64,000 nt of DNA from the NCBI GenBank assembly GCA_030015575.1, contig CM057344.1, forward strand, positions 190,233,044-190,297,043, in the 5' to 3' direction. Below are positions 32,552-44,175 of the stretch, piece after piece. The notes under the pieces are model-generated. The model was not told the origin of the DNA. It made no database searches and was given only the letters and a program-made list of their open reading frames with translations. The position numbers were made by a program, and so were the translations under genes. This DNA is from Agapanthus africanus (Eukaryota; Streptophyta; Magnoliopsida; Asparagales; Amaryllidaceae). The first letter of the stretch is position 1; every line of letters starts with the position of its first letter.

Positions 32552-32583
32552 AAAACCCTAACCCTAGCCTAACCCTATATAAA
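32552..32583 (+). promoter_or_regulatory. Telo-box repeats and TATA box, TG1 5' LTR promoter
   Basis: AAAACCCTAACCCTAGCC, then CTAACCC, then TATATAAA (32,576-32,583). The AAACCCTAA telo-box is a known plant promoter element. The same arrangement is at 37,264-37,295 in the other LTR. It is the best candidate for the Pol II promoter. Confidence 0.7.
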
Positions 32584-35282
32584 CACCCCTACCCTCTACC
32601 CTCTCATCCTAAATCTCTAAGTCCACTCTCCCAAAATTTCAAGAGAACTTGGTACGTGAGAAAACGAGCGAAAGGCGAAGCGCTGACGAAATCGACGGCG
32701 GAATCCCGGCGATCGTGCTAGGACCTCTCAACGACGATTCGACGTACCGGCAACCCTCTACCTTCCTCTCACTCTCTAGCGTTGTCCAAACCCGTAAGTC
32801 CCTCTTTTTTACCTTTCTATTCTTTCATAAAAATACGAATTTTCAAACCCGACGGAAATCGGAACAAACCGATTTCCGATTCGGTTTTCTATCAAAACTC
32901 ACTTATCACTAATTCCATAATGCTTAAACATATTCATGTTGACTACTAATCACTTAAAAATTAATTTGAACAAGTTTTCGCACATGAAATGATAGCTTTT
33001 TCAATATACCGTATTTTTGCACTTAAATACCACCATGTTTAGTTTATCACATTTAACCCTTTAACATTGATATACCTTAAAATAGATCACGAGGTAATGA
33101 CCTACCTCCTCACACACTCATATGTAATCATAATACGCTACCTTGAAAATTTAGAATACGACAAAACAAGATTTTACATTAAAATACCATTTTCTTTATA
33201 AAACCTTTTCTAAAAGTTTTAGGTTAATACAATCTTAAACCAATATCTTTAATAGGAAAATACGATAAGTTATGCACATCGATCGTTTATCTAAACCTGA
33301 TTTTGTGGTGTCTAGGCAAGTGTGTCTAAGGCGAGTGGTTACTTAATTAGGACCACTACTTATAGTGGAGAGCCTCCCACTCACCTGGCACTTACCTGGC
33401 CGCAATTGGCGGTAAAGAGGCGATTTGAGTCTTCTAATAACTTGTCGTTTGGACCATTTAGAAATAGGCTAGTTGGCTTAGGAAACCCTAGAATCTAAAA
33501 TACGGAAATTTACACCTTTTACAAATAAATACCTTATCTTTATAAAACCGTTTTCTAAATGATTAGTATTTATTAAATCTTTGCAAAGCGCCACTACAAC
33601 CAACCTTTGGGAAACTCGTTAGGGATAGTACGGTTTATTGTGCACCCTCGGGTTTAGTAGTACGAGATTCAGACCTCCGCAAGGAGCATTCGGTCTCGAA
33701 AGGTTTAAAATACGGCATTTAAGAAAAATGAGATTTTTGGAAAATAAAATATTTATTAAAAATTATTCTTGTATAAACATATGTATATTTATCATTTAAA
33801 CACCTATTTTATTATAAGATAAAGTTTCCACCTTTTCTAAAAATTACAAGATTAAAAGTTACATTAAAATACAATGAATTTCAAATAAATCAATATTATA
33901 GATAAATACCTTTATTTATGGAATTAGAATATTTTCACTAAGAAATATCACAAAATAAAATTACACTCATTATAACTATAAAAACGAATAATAAATACTT
34001 GGGGTGTATCTTGAAAACTATACAAAAGTATTTTTACATAAAACACCTTCAAGTTTTATAAATTACAATAAGGACCCTAACACTTATAGAACTACGACTT
34101 ACATTTCTTTTGGTCTGACTCGGGTTTGAGTCTGATTATTTCTGATTTGAATATGATTCAAGTCAATCTACATTCTTTAATATTCCAACTTAATATGAAC
34201 ACATGAATCCCAGAATCCAGTTAACAATCAATACAACTTGACTGAACCAAACCATGGATATACATCCATTATTCCGTTATTCCATTTACCTGATTATGCA
34301 GTTACAATCTGTTTACTGATATCATGGTTTCGGTCAGTCATCCAACTTACACAATACAATACTACAATACAAACAAAACACTACGGGGTTTAAGGGGTAG
34401 ATAGGTACGGAAGGTGTTAAAGGTGGCACGAGGCGGTAAGATTAAGACACCTAACATGAATCCAATTGCCGTTGTTCCGGGTTGTATAACGGAGCCTTGT
34501 ACTCTATATTCCGTTTGCCCTGGTCTCTAGCATATAGAGACCCCTCTCGTATACACTGGCATTCTTCTGTGCCAAGCTGCAAACAACAGCGTTAATTCAA
34601 CATTACAACAAATAGTATACAACTTTAGAAAATACCTCTTATTCTGTCATTTCTAATTCTTCCTTATCTTTAGGACTTACCGAACGACCTGTTCGCTGAC
34701 GACATTCTATTTCTTTCTTCTTTGAATGTCGTCAGGTGCTTTGGACCCGGCAGAGATCGAGCCCACCGGTGAAGACTTGGATCAGTTTCACGAAGACCCC
34801 GAGCTCTAGACATTGTACCTTGTTCTATTCAGTATTTTCATTTCCTGTTATGCCATTGTTTAGGCATCGCTTTTCATTCCAGTTGTATTTACTTTTCATG
34901 CATTGTATAAAAGAATGTTGTTAATAAAGTTGTTGTTATTTCTATATCTCTTGTCTCTTGTGATTTACTTTTATATTGCTTAGATACGCTTAGCGTATGT
35001 ACTTCTAAGTATATACGTAGCGGACCTCGTCGCGTCTCCTTCGCCTTAAACTGGGAAGCGGGGCATGACAGGTTTTGTTGGTGGCCCATGCAGGTCAGAG
35101 CGGTATGAATCCCTATCATGCAGTTCTGGTCTGCGTGAACAACCTAAGCAATATAATACAAGAACCAGCAACTAAAACATTCTTTACAATTCATGTTTCT
35201 TGAATCCTACAAATTTCTAATCCTTGAATCATATCATTTCATGTATTTGAATCTGTCCTAACCCAAAATTTTCTTCAAGGTT

Positions 35283-36518
35283 ATGGATTCCCCGAACAAC
35301 ACCAGCACTAACGTCAACAACACACCTCCAGCACTACCTCTCGCACCAGCTGTTCCTGTGCCACATACTGAGCAAACAGTGCTACTTGAGGCGATTCGCA
35401 GCCTTCTCGAGGGACAGCAACAACTCCTGAACCGTCCCGAGATCGACGCACCGGGAGTAAAGCAATTCAGGGCTTTACACCCCAAGCAGTTCTCTTGTAA
35501 AGGAAGCCCTCTTGAAGCTGAAGAATGGGCACAAAGTATCGAAGATGATCTGGCAGCAGCATAAGTGCCAGACATAGCTTGGGTCCATGTGGCGAAACTA
35601 CAACTCACGGATAATGCTCGCAATTGGTGGAAGGCGGAAGAAAGCCGTCTGGTACAGCCGATTGAATGGAAGACTTTTCGCGAGAAGTTCGACGCGAAAT
35701 ACTTCCCGGTGACTGCCAGGTTTGCAATGGAGCAGCAATTCATTCATCTACAACAGGGTTCAATGTGGGACAAATCGGTAGATGATTACGACGTTGAATT
35801 CACCATGTTAAGCCAATTCGCGGCACACTTGATACCGACGGACGAGATCAGAGCCCGTCGCTTTCAACAAGGACTGGACACGGAGATTCAGGCTGCTCTA
35901 GCCACGGGAAAATTTCTGACTCATGAGGATGCTCTGGAAGCTGCCCGCAGTTATGAGGCAGTGATAAAAGCAAAGGGCAGACCTCAGTCTGCAGGAGTCA
36001 AGCGCCCTGCCAATCAGATGGCAGGAGGAGCCTCTTCCAGGCCATCGTTTGAACCCAGGAGAACTGAAGAAATTTGCCATTACTGCTATAGAAAAGGACA
36101 CTTGTGGAAGGACTGTAGGCGCGCAAAAGGCCTGTGTCTAATTTGTGGCGCATCCAACCACGGAATTGGGAACTGTCCTTACAATAGCAACTCAACTCAC
36201 ACACCCACCAACTACCCGCAGCGGCCAACTATCCAGGCTCCTGCAACTCGTTATGCACTACCTGCTCCACCACCTGCACAGCCTACTCGCCAATTTCAAC
36301 AAGCAATGAGGGACATGCCTAGAGGGCAGAGAAAGAGGCCCCAAAGGCAGAATATGCCTCCAGTTAGAAGGAATGTACCACGGCGACAGGCATTCACATT
36401 AGAAGCCGTGGAAGCCAAGACTGAAGGTCAAGGTAACACCGGTAAGCCTTTTTTCACCCTTGTATCCCTTTGTCATTTTTATACACTATCTATACTACAG
36501 TCACCAGACTTTCCTTAA
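35283..36518 (+). pseudogene. TG1 gag with two zinc knuckles, one internal stop
   Basis: The ATG at 35,283 opens an N-terminal region of about 93 residues (Pro-rich, then LLEAIRSLLEGQQQLL). A TAA at 35,562-35,564 interrupts it, and the same frame continues to 36,518. The second part carries the retrotransposon Gag domain (NWWKAEESRL, FREKFDAKYFP, ARRFQQGLD) and two CX2CX4HX4C knuckles, CHYCYRKGHLWKDC and CLICGASNHGIGNC, which would bind RNA. A Pro/Gln/Arg-rich tail and QAFTLEAVEAK follow. In G1 the equivalent phrase directly precedes protease; here the frame ends soon after instead. Apart from the one stop the gag is whole, which argues for recent activity or recent loss. Confidence 0.88.
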
Positions 36519-36540
36519 AACTGTTACACTTTCCTTTTTA

Positions 36541-36560
36541 AAATTTCGAGGACGAAATTT
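36541..36560 (+). ncRNA. AGGA-loop hairpin before TG1 3' LTR
   Basis: AAATTTCG-AGGA-CGAAATTT is a perfect 8-bp inverted repeat with a 4-base loop, about 20 bases before the LTR. G1 has GAATTTCG-AGGA-CGAAATTC at 59,414-59,433, with the outer pair changed on both sides. NA1 has a weaker version at 27,940-27,957. Confidence 0.65.
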
Positions 36561-36564
36561 TTTT

Positions 36565-36578
36565 GAAGGAGGGTAGAA
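36565..36578 (+). promoter_or_regulatory. Polypurine tract of TG1
   Basis: GAAGGAGGGTAGAA lies directly upstream of the 3' LTR start TGTAAC at 36,579, as expected for the plus-strand primer. Confidence 0.8.
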
Positions 36579-39500
36579 TGTAACAACCCTAACTTTCCTA
36601 TACACTTTTCTATACAAATTTTTTTAAAATTTTTAAAAATCCATAAAGGAGTATTTTAACCTGAGCACAATATATATATAAGTAATTATTTTGTTTTTAA
36701 ATAACTCCATTTTTAGTGTACATAAAATTGTTTTAAAATTAAAGTAATACTTGGGGTATTTAGTGTTGCTGTTACCAGTTTAAGTAGTTATTTTCCCACA
36801 ATAATTACAAGAAGGAGCTTGTAGCTCATTGGTAATATCTTGCACTGCTGAACCAAGCCACCAGAGTTCAAATCCCATGCCCCACATTATTTTTGTATTT
36901 ATTTTGTTTTAATTTCTTTTGGAAGTCAACGGTCAAAAGTCCATAACTCCCAAAATATGTACGGGACAACAAAAAGTAAATATACCAAATTGTACCCCCG
37001 AAGAATCCCCGGCCGCTGGAACCCTGACTCGGCCCGACTCGGCGCCGCCGTCCGGCGACTCGGCCGACTCGGTCCGGCGCCGCCGGCCGGACTTGGCCGG
37101 ACGGCCGAGTCACCAACAGAGAAAAGTCTCCTCTTAACTTGGTCCACCCCGCTGCATACTTTAATTGCTTGGATCGGTTATCATTTTCCCAATAAATCCC
37201 TTTTAATCCTAGGTTTAATGAGTTTTAATGAATTTTTATATAATTTTATTTATTTTTTTTATTAAAACCCTAACCCTAGCCTAACCCTATATAAACACCC
37301 CTACCCTCTACCCTCTCATCCTAAATCTCTAAGTCCACTCTCCCAAAATTCCAAGAGAACTTGGTACGTGAGAAAACAAGCGAAAGACGAAGCGCTGACG
37401 AAATCGACGGCGGAATCCTGGCGATCGTGCTAGGACCTCTCAACGACGATTCGACGTACCGGCAACCCTCTACCTTCCTCTCACTCTCTAGCGTTGTCCA
37501 AACCCGTAAGTCCCTCTTTTTTACCTTTCTATTCTTTCATAAAAATACGACTTTTCAAACCCGACGGAAATCGGAACAAACCGATTTCCGATTCGGTTTT
37601 CTATCAAAACTCACTTATCACTAATTCCATAATGCTTAAACATATTCATGTTAACTACTAATCACTTAAAAATTAATTTGAACAAGTTTTCATACATGAA
37701 ATGATAGCTTTTTCAATATACCGTATTTTTGCACTTAAATACCACCATGTTTAGTTTATCACATTTAACCCTTTAATATTGCTATACCTTAAAATAGATC
37801 ACGAAGTAATGACCTACCTCCTCACACACTCATATGTAATCATAATACGCTACCTTGAAAATTTAGAATACGACAAAACAAGATTTTACATTAAAATACC
37901 ATTTTCTTTATAAAACCTTTTCTAAAAGTTTTAGGTTAATACATTCTTAAACCAATATCTTTAATAGGAAAATACGATAAGTTATGCACATCGATCGTTT
38001 ATCTAAACCTGATTTTGTGGTGTCTAGGCAAGTGTGTCTAAGACGAGTGGTTACTTAATTAGGACCACTACTTGTAGTGGAGAGCCTCCCACTCACCTGG
38101 CATTTACCTGGCCGCAATTGGCGGTGAAGAGGCGATTTGAGTCTTCTAATAATTTGTCGTTTAGACCATTTAGAAATTGGCAAGTTGGCTTAGGAAACCC
38201 TAGAATCTAAAATACGGAAATTTACACCTTTTACAAATAAATACCTTATCTTTATAAAACTATTTTCTAAATGATTAGTATTTATTAAATCTTTGTAAAG
38301 CGCTACTACAACCCACCTTTGGAAAACTCGTTAGCGATAGTACGGTTTATCGTGCACCCTCGGGCTTAGTAGTGCGAGATTCAGACCTCCGCAAGGAGCA
38401 TTCGTTCTCGAAAGGTTTAAAATACGGCATTTAAGAAAAATGAGATTTTTGGAAAATAAAATATTCATTAAAAATTATTCTTGTATAAACATATGTATAT
38501 TTATCATTTAAACACCTATTTTATTATAAGATAAAGTTTCCATCTTTTCTAAAAATTACAAGATTAAAAGTTACATTAAAATACCATGAATTTCAAATAA
38601 ATCAATATTATAGATAAATACCTTTATTTATGGAATTAGAATATTTTCACTAAGAAATATCACAAAATAAAATTACACTCATTATAACTATAAAGACGAA
38701 TAATAAATACTTGGGGTGCATCTTGAAAACTATACAAAAGTATTTTTACATAAAACCCCCTCAAATTTTATAAATTACAATAAGGACCCTAACACTTATA
38801 GAACTACGACTTACATTTCTTTTGGTCTGACTCGGGTTTGAGTCTGATTATTTCTGACTTGAATATGATTCAAGTCAATATACATTCTTTAATATTTCAA
38901 CTTAATATGAACACATGAATCCCAGAATCCAGTTAACAATCTATACAACTTGACTGAACCAAACCATGGATATACATCCATTATTCCGTTATTCCATTTA
39001 CCTGATTATGCAGTTATAATCTGTTTACTGATATCATGGTTTCGGTCAGTCATCCAACTTACACAATACAATACTACAATACAAACAAAACACTACGGGG
39101 TTTAAGGGGTAGATTGGTACGGAAGGTGTTAAAGGTGGCACGAGGCGGTAAGATTAAGACACCTAACATGAATCCAATTGCTGTTGTTCCGGGTTGTATA
39201 ACGGAGCCTTGTACTCTATATTCCGTTTGCCCTGGTCTCTAGCATATAGAGACCCCTCTCGTATACACTGGCATTTTTCTGTGCCAAGCTGCAAACCACA
39301 GCGTTAATTCAACATTACAACAAATAGTATACAACTTTAGAAAATACCTCTTATTCTGTCTTTTCTAATTCTTCCTTATCTCTGGGACTTACCAAACGAG
39401 CTGTTCGCTGACGACATTCTATTTCTTTCTTCTTTGAATGTCGTCAGGTGCTTTGGACCCGGCAGAGATCGAGCCCACCAGTGAAGACTTGGATCAGTTT

Positions 39501-39781
39501 CACGAAGACCCCGAGCTCTAGACATTGTATCTTGTTCTATTTAGTATTTTCATTTCCTGTTATGCCATTGTTTAGACATCGCTTTCATTCCAGTTGTATT
39601 TACTTTTCATGCATTGTATAAAAGAATGTTGTTAATAAAGTTGTTGTTATTTCTATATCTCTTATCTCTTGTGATTTACTTTTATATTGCTTAGATACTC
39701 TTAGCGTATGTACTTCTAAGTATATACGTAGCGGACCTCGTCGCGTCTCCTTCGACGTACACTGGGAAGCAGGGTGTGACA
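36579..39781 (+). repeat. 3' LTR of TG1
   Basis: Full-length partner of 31,877-35,070. It ends GGTGTGACA and is followed by the GTAGG duplication. Confidence 0.92.
36815..36888 (+). other. tRNA-like Pol III module in TG1 3' LTR
   Basis: Same A-box TAGCTCATTGG (36,822) and B-box GAGTTCAAATCC (36,864) as at 32,113, with two base changes between them. Confidence 0.55.
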
Positions 39782-39786
39782 GTAGG
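39782..39786. repeat. Target-site duplication GTAGG of TG1 (right)
   Basis: Matches 31,872-31,876 exactly. Confidence 0.92.
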
Positions 39787-41412
39787 ACTTGAAAGTTAAT
39801 TCAGGTAATGATGTAGATCCTATGTGGTATGTTTACTTTCAAAAAAAATTCTGACACACACATCCAAGGGTTTCATGGATTTGTGCCGAACATGTTAAAT
39901 TGTGAGCATTTCCCCTGCACATTCCCCAGGAGGTGAAGTGCTATGTCCAACCGAGCTATGCCCATGATCAATATATATTTTATTTGCTCCTTTTTACTTT
40001 CAATAAATAGGAAATTATTATTACCAAACAATTTTCTTTGTTTGTTTTATTTATGAAATAAGTAAATGAAGCAACTTCATAGGTTTTTTCATTCAAAATT
40101 ATGCAAATAAACGCATAAAGTAACTTCCAAAGTACTTCAATGAACTTTTTTGTGAAGTTACTTTAGGAGCCTTTTCCAATACTTCTGCTACTTTCGGTCA
40201 GCCAAACTGGTTCTTATGTAAAGTGTAAGGTGTTTTATAAGTCAGCAAAATAAAAGGAGACATATTGTAGCAGTTTAAAACATAGGAGGTTATGCCAAAA
40301 ATCCTTAGATCGGGCAACAAAGACAATGGCTCTTCCTCATTGGGTGGGAGGTCATGGTTCGAATCCTTCCACTTGCACTGATCTGGTGAAGATGAATTTT
40401 GCGGAGCAATTTCCAATGGTCCACCCTCCTTCCCCCAAATGCTTATCGGTTGTTGGAAAAAAAAGAGGGTTGTGTAATACAACACCAAAATTTAGTAGGG
40501 TTCACCGAAATTTAGCCTTCAGGTTATAATTTATAAAACTCTACTAAGTGAAAATGAGATAAAATTGGTAGCCTTGATTTTTGGTAGCCCCTATTATATA
40601 CAAACACCCAATTTTATAGTCCGCTCTATATATTACTTATATTGTAAATGGTAATCATAATGGATTTAGTAAAATTGGAGTGAAATTAGAGACATGAATT
40701 ATGAATGATGATTGTAAGAAAGAAACACTAAAAGATAAAATACATAAAGAAATCATGTTCATTTCATCATTTATAATCAATTGTCTCATCATTTCATTTA
40801 ATAGTTATTATATCATATTATTTATAGTCATGCTTATAAAAAGGAGAATAAAAATTGTAAAGATGTGTTTTTTAAGGGTTATATTTATTTCATTTATTTA
40901 TAGTCAATTATCTATATTACTTTAGTTTATTATTACATCTATCCTAAGGTAGTCTTAACGATAATGAGAATCCATTTTTGATAGCACTTTTTACATGTTC
41001 ATATAAAATTTATTATAGCTCCACTGTTTCATTGATTAGGTTATATACGGGTTGTGATGTTATATGATAGTAAAATTGGAGTGATATTAGAAAAATAGGT
41101 TATGATAGAAAAAGATAGATAAAATCTATCTATCTAAAGTACTTTTCTAAGTAAAAATAGATAGTCGTATTTTGATAGTCTTTTTGTATTTTTAAAGTCT
41201 ATTTTTACACGGTTTCTTCATTCAAATTTATAGTTTATAACTGGTGTGATATAGAAAATAAGGGATGAATCTAGCTGGCCTTACTGTATTTAATATGAAT
41301 TTAATATAAAGGTTCGTTATTTTATTATATTTTAATATTTGTTGATGAATTTTATCGAATTAATGTTACTGTTTATTTTATTCATTATGGATTTTCCAAT
41401 CCTCTATATTCC
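39787..41412. other. Spacer right of TG1, AT-rich, no gene seen
   Basis: The DNA continues the sequence interrupted by TG1. The part at 40,057-40,200 repeats 31,640-31,790 (AAATTATGCAAATAAACnnA, TTTTTGTGAA(A/G)TTACTT). A possible SINE lies at about 40,300-40,530. From 40,540 to 41,412 it is AT-rich with short ORFs of low-complexity composition and no recognisable domain. Confidence 0.55.
40300..40530 (+). repeat. Possible tRNA-derived SINE fragment
   Basis: GGTTCGAATCC at 40,356-40,366 is a perfect Pol III B box, preceded by CCTCATTGGG (about 40,335) as a weak A box. The boxes are closer together than in a tRNA. No clear tail or target duplication was found. Confidence 0.35.
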
Positions 41413-41965
41413 TATTGGATATGTATGTCCTAGAGACCATTATTGTGTGTGTGGATACTTGGACATATGTATGTACATGACAATCTTACTCGATATGATA
41501 GTATACTATTTGGTTTGTCTTTATCTTAACGTGTGTATATGTTTTATTTGTTATTACGTATCACTAATACATGTTGATAAAGCCCGTAGGATTATTACTT
41601 GACTACCAGCGTTATGATGGCGATCATACATATGGGGGATGGGTTGTCCATAAGCACATTCTTAAATGTCCCTAGTTGTGGGAGTGGCGAGACCGGGTAT
41701 CAAATTCTGGAGTAGACTGGTGTATGTGTTTCTAGACCCCAACAAGGGGCGATGGTTGGTCTTATAGCCATTGGTCGTTGGCACCTAAAATCGTATATAG
41801 GTGCTCTCTGGGAGAGAGAACATTAGACGGACTCGTCGAGAACTTCTTGATGGTGCTATACCTATCGTCAGATAGCAATTCTCAGATGACATGAGTACAG
41901 GTTAGTTTTTAGACTGGAGATCGTCATTTGTCTCGTATGAGTTCCCACTGTACTTAGATTACTAC
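41413..41965 (+). repeat. Copia LTR fragment C6 (5' end)
   Basis: It starts TATTGGATATGTATGTCCTAG, the first bases of the C2/C3 copia LTR with TG changed to TA, and follows that LTR through CTCGATATGATAGTATACTA to GTGAGTTCCCACTGT-like sequence, where gypsy LTR L2 breaks in. Confidence 0.75.
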
Positions 41966-44175
41966 TGTATCGTTTTAGAAATCGTTTAGGTTAATTTTCT
42001 GATAATCGGTAATATAACTCGTGTTTTCCGTAAAACTTAATTATAATTATTTTTCAATATAAACTTAATTATACCTATTTTAGCTATGTAATTGCTACCA
42101 TTTGGTATTTAATTAGTCACTTATAAATTGCTAGTTTACATAAATATTTTTTTCTTAATTAATTATTTTAAATATTATTATAAGCTTTCACTTATACATT
42201 TAATTAGTGTAAATTACAAATTGGAATGGGTTAAGCACACAATTGTGCACCATGACAACTCAAAACCTGGTTTATAATATGTTATCTTTTTCTCATTTTG
42301 TCTCCATGGTTCTAGAGATTTCTAGGAAAATGTTAATTAGAAAATAAATAAATTAAGATATAAACTAATAGATGTGATAATGGGGCTTTTCTTGACTTGA
42401 CACCACAAACATTTCACACTCTCTTTTCCTCCCCTTTGCTCTAGCCGAGACTCCTCCTGTAGCAACTCCCCATTTCTCCACTTCATTTCATCTCTAAAAT
42501 TCTCAAATTTTCCATCAAAATCCACACAAAACGTTACTAAATCCTAATTAAACTTTCAAACAATATTCTTTGGTCCAAACTAGCTTAGATCTTGAAGCAA
42601 GATGGCATTTTTGGAGGCAAGTTTGCAAGTTACATCCCTAAATCTTTGAGGTATAAATGTTAACCCTATGGTTAATTTGTTGGTTAATTAGCTTGATCTA
42701 ACTTAATTAGGTTTAAATATAGTTCTAATTGCAAGATTTGGTTTTTAAAGAAAAGGGTTTGGATTCAAGTTAGGGTTTTATCACTTGATTATGGTTACAA
42801 TGTGTACTTTAACATCTCAAGACTTGAAAAATCTAAACTAGTTGTTAATTTGCTAATTGTTACTTTTAAATTGTCTTAATTAAATAATCTTGCAAACTAA
42901 TTTCATGATTAATGTAAATAGGTGAGATTAAAATTTAGTTAATAATTGTGTAGCTTAATTAAGATATTAAGTGAACATTGTGGCCACTAGATTTGCTAAA
43001 ACATCTAGATTTGCACTAAAATGGTTAATTGTTGTTTACTAGGTTTTTGGAATAAATAGATTTTAATTAAGTTTGAGCTTTTGATAATTTACTACATTTT
43101 CCCTAAAATATTTAGTGTATTGTGAATGCGCGATTGATACAATCGGGTTTTAGGCTTGGTAGTTGTCACGTATAGCGACCCTAGTTGTGGTTTGTGGCGT
43201 TGTCGCAAGCGCGTTTTATGTACCAAGTGCGTGCGCGTCCAGCTGCGCGTTGGTTGTCTTGCATCGTTTGTGTCCGCTACTATTCATATATCTATCATCT
43301 TATTTACTTGTGTGCGATTCTAGGATGGGGTACAGAGATGTCGGACGTGGCACGGAAAGGCAAGGCTAAGATCGGATTAGATTAGCTGAGGTATACCGGT
43401 GGGTAGATGTACACATCTATGGGGGGATCGTCTGGATGGCGTGAGGCGCCCTATAGTTAGGATTACTAGCAATGTTTGTATCTGTATGCGTAGTCTCATA
43501 GTCATTCATCTCATTACATTGCATTATCTTATATATATATGATATTATCTCATAGGACACTTGCACTATTACCATTGGTTCATGCCGCACGTGCACTATT
43601 CATGCGAACACACACACTATTAGTAATTGCTATGCCACGAACACTATAGAATTTACTTAAATTGGTATCTAAAACATTTGCATCATATATGATATGTAAA
43701 TTGGTAGTTGTGTATTCATTTCATTAAGATTGATACGTGGGATGGATAGTCACTTATACATACCTCATTGCATCATACTTCATACATGGTTTTTGGTTAT
43801 ACGTCGCATGGTATATACTATCGTATCATAGACATACATCATCACCGACATCTTTACATATTGTGATTCTTCTTGAGGATTTCAATGCTTATGAGATTTC
43901 TGGATTTTGGGGGAAAACCGCAAGGATTTTAAGAGCTTATTACCATTTTAAAAATGTAACTTGCGGTTTTCTTGTGATATGATGTATGTGTTGTCCACAT
44001 GAGTTTTCTGATTCCTGTTGGTTTTCGAGACCCGATTCGAGGAGTAGGATGAACCATCTCGGGTACATGATGGGCCCGGTATAGTACCCCGGGGCAAGAA
44101 GCTCGAGTTGTAGACGATGAGCCTGGCAGGGGTAGGCTACCTACCGGTGATGTCTGGCACGGCGGATATCCGGAG
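41966..44175 (+). repeat. Ty3/gypsy-type LTR L2, truncated by C3
   Basis: It begins TGTATCGTTTTAGAAATCG and follows L1 (13,098-16,198) in order, including CTCTAGCCGAGACTCCTCC (about 42,440) and CGAGACCCGATTCGAGGAGT (44,025), up to GATATCCGGAG at 44,175, where C3 is inserted. The L1 counterpart continues past that point. The flank ACTAC (41,961-41,965) is its probable left target duplication. No coding frame. Confidence 0.8.

Larger units (their letters stand above)
31877..35070 (+). repeat. 5' LTR of TG1
   Basis: It contains, in order, a tRNA-like module (32,113), a GC-rich GACTCGG cluster (32,310-32,400), telomere-box repeats and a TATA box (32,552-32,583), then a long AT-rich tail with CCTTGTACTCTATATTCCG-like sequence. 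The TATA box suggests transcription starts near 32,610. Confidence 0.92.
31877..39781 (+). mobile_element. Gag-only LTR element TG1 (TR-GAG type), complete
   Basis: Two LTRs of 3194 bp (31,877-35,070) and 3203 bp (36,579-39,781), both TGTAACAACC...TGACA, flank 1508 bp that encodes only Gag. The element has a perfect 5-bp target duplication, GTAGG (31,872-31,876 and 39,782-39,786). The LTRs are very similar: I count four differences in about the first 345 bases, so the insertion is recent relative to G1. No protease, RT or integrase is present, and the gag frame ends just where protease would begin. TR-GAG elements are known in plants as a non-autonomous class that codes Gag alone; movement would need pol products from a relative. 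Confidence 0.92.

Noticed and set aside
40198..40925. ORFs in the spacer after TG1
   Set aside because: Short, AT-rich or spanning the possible SINE; no domain or coding signature.
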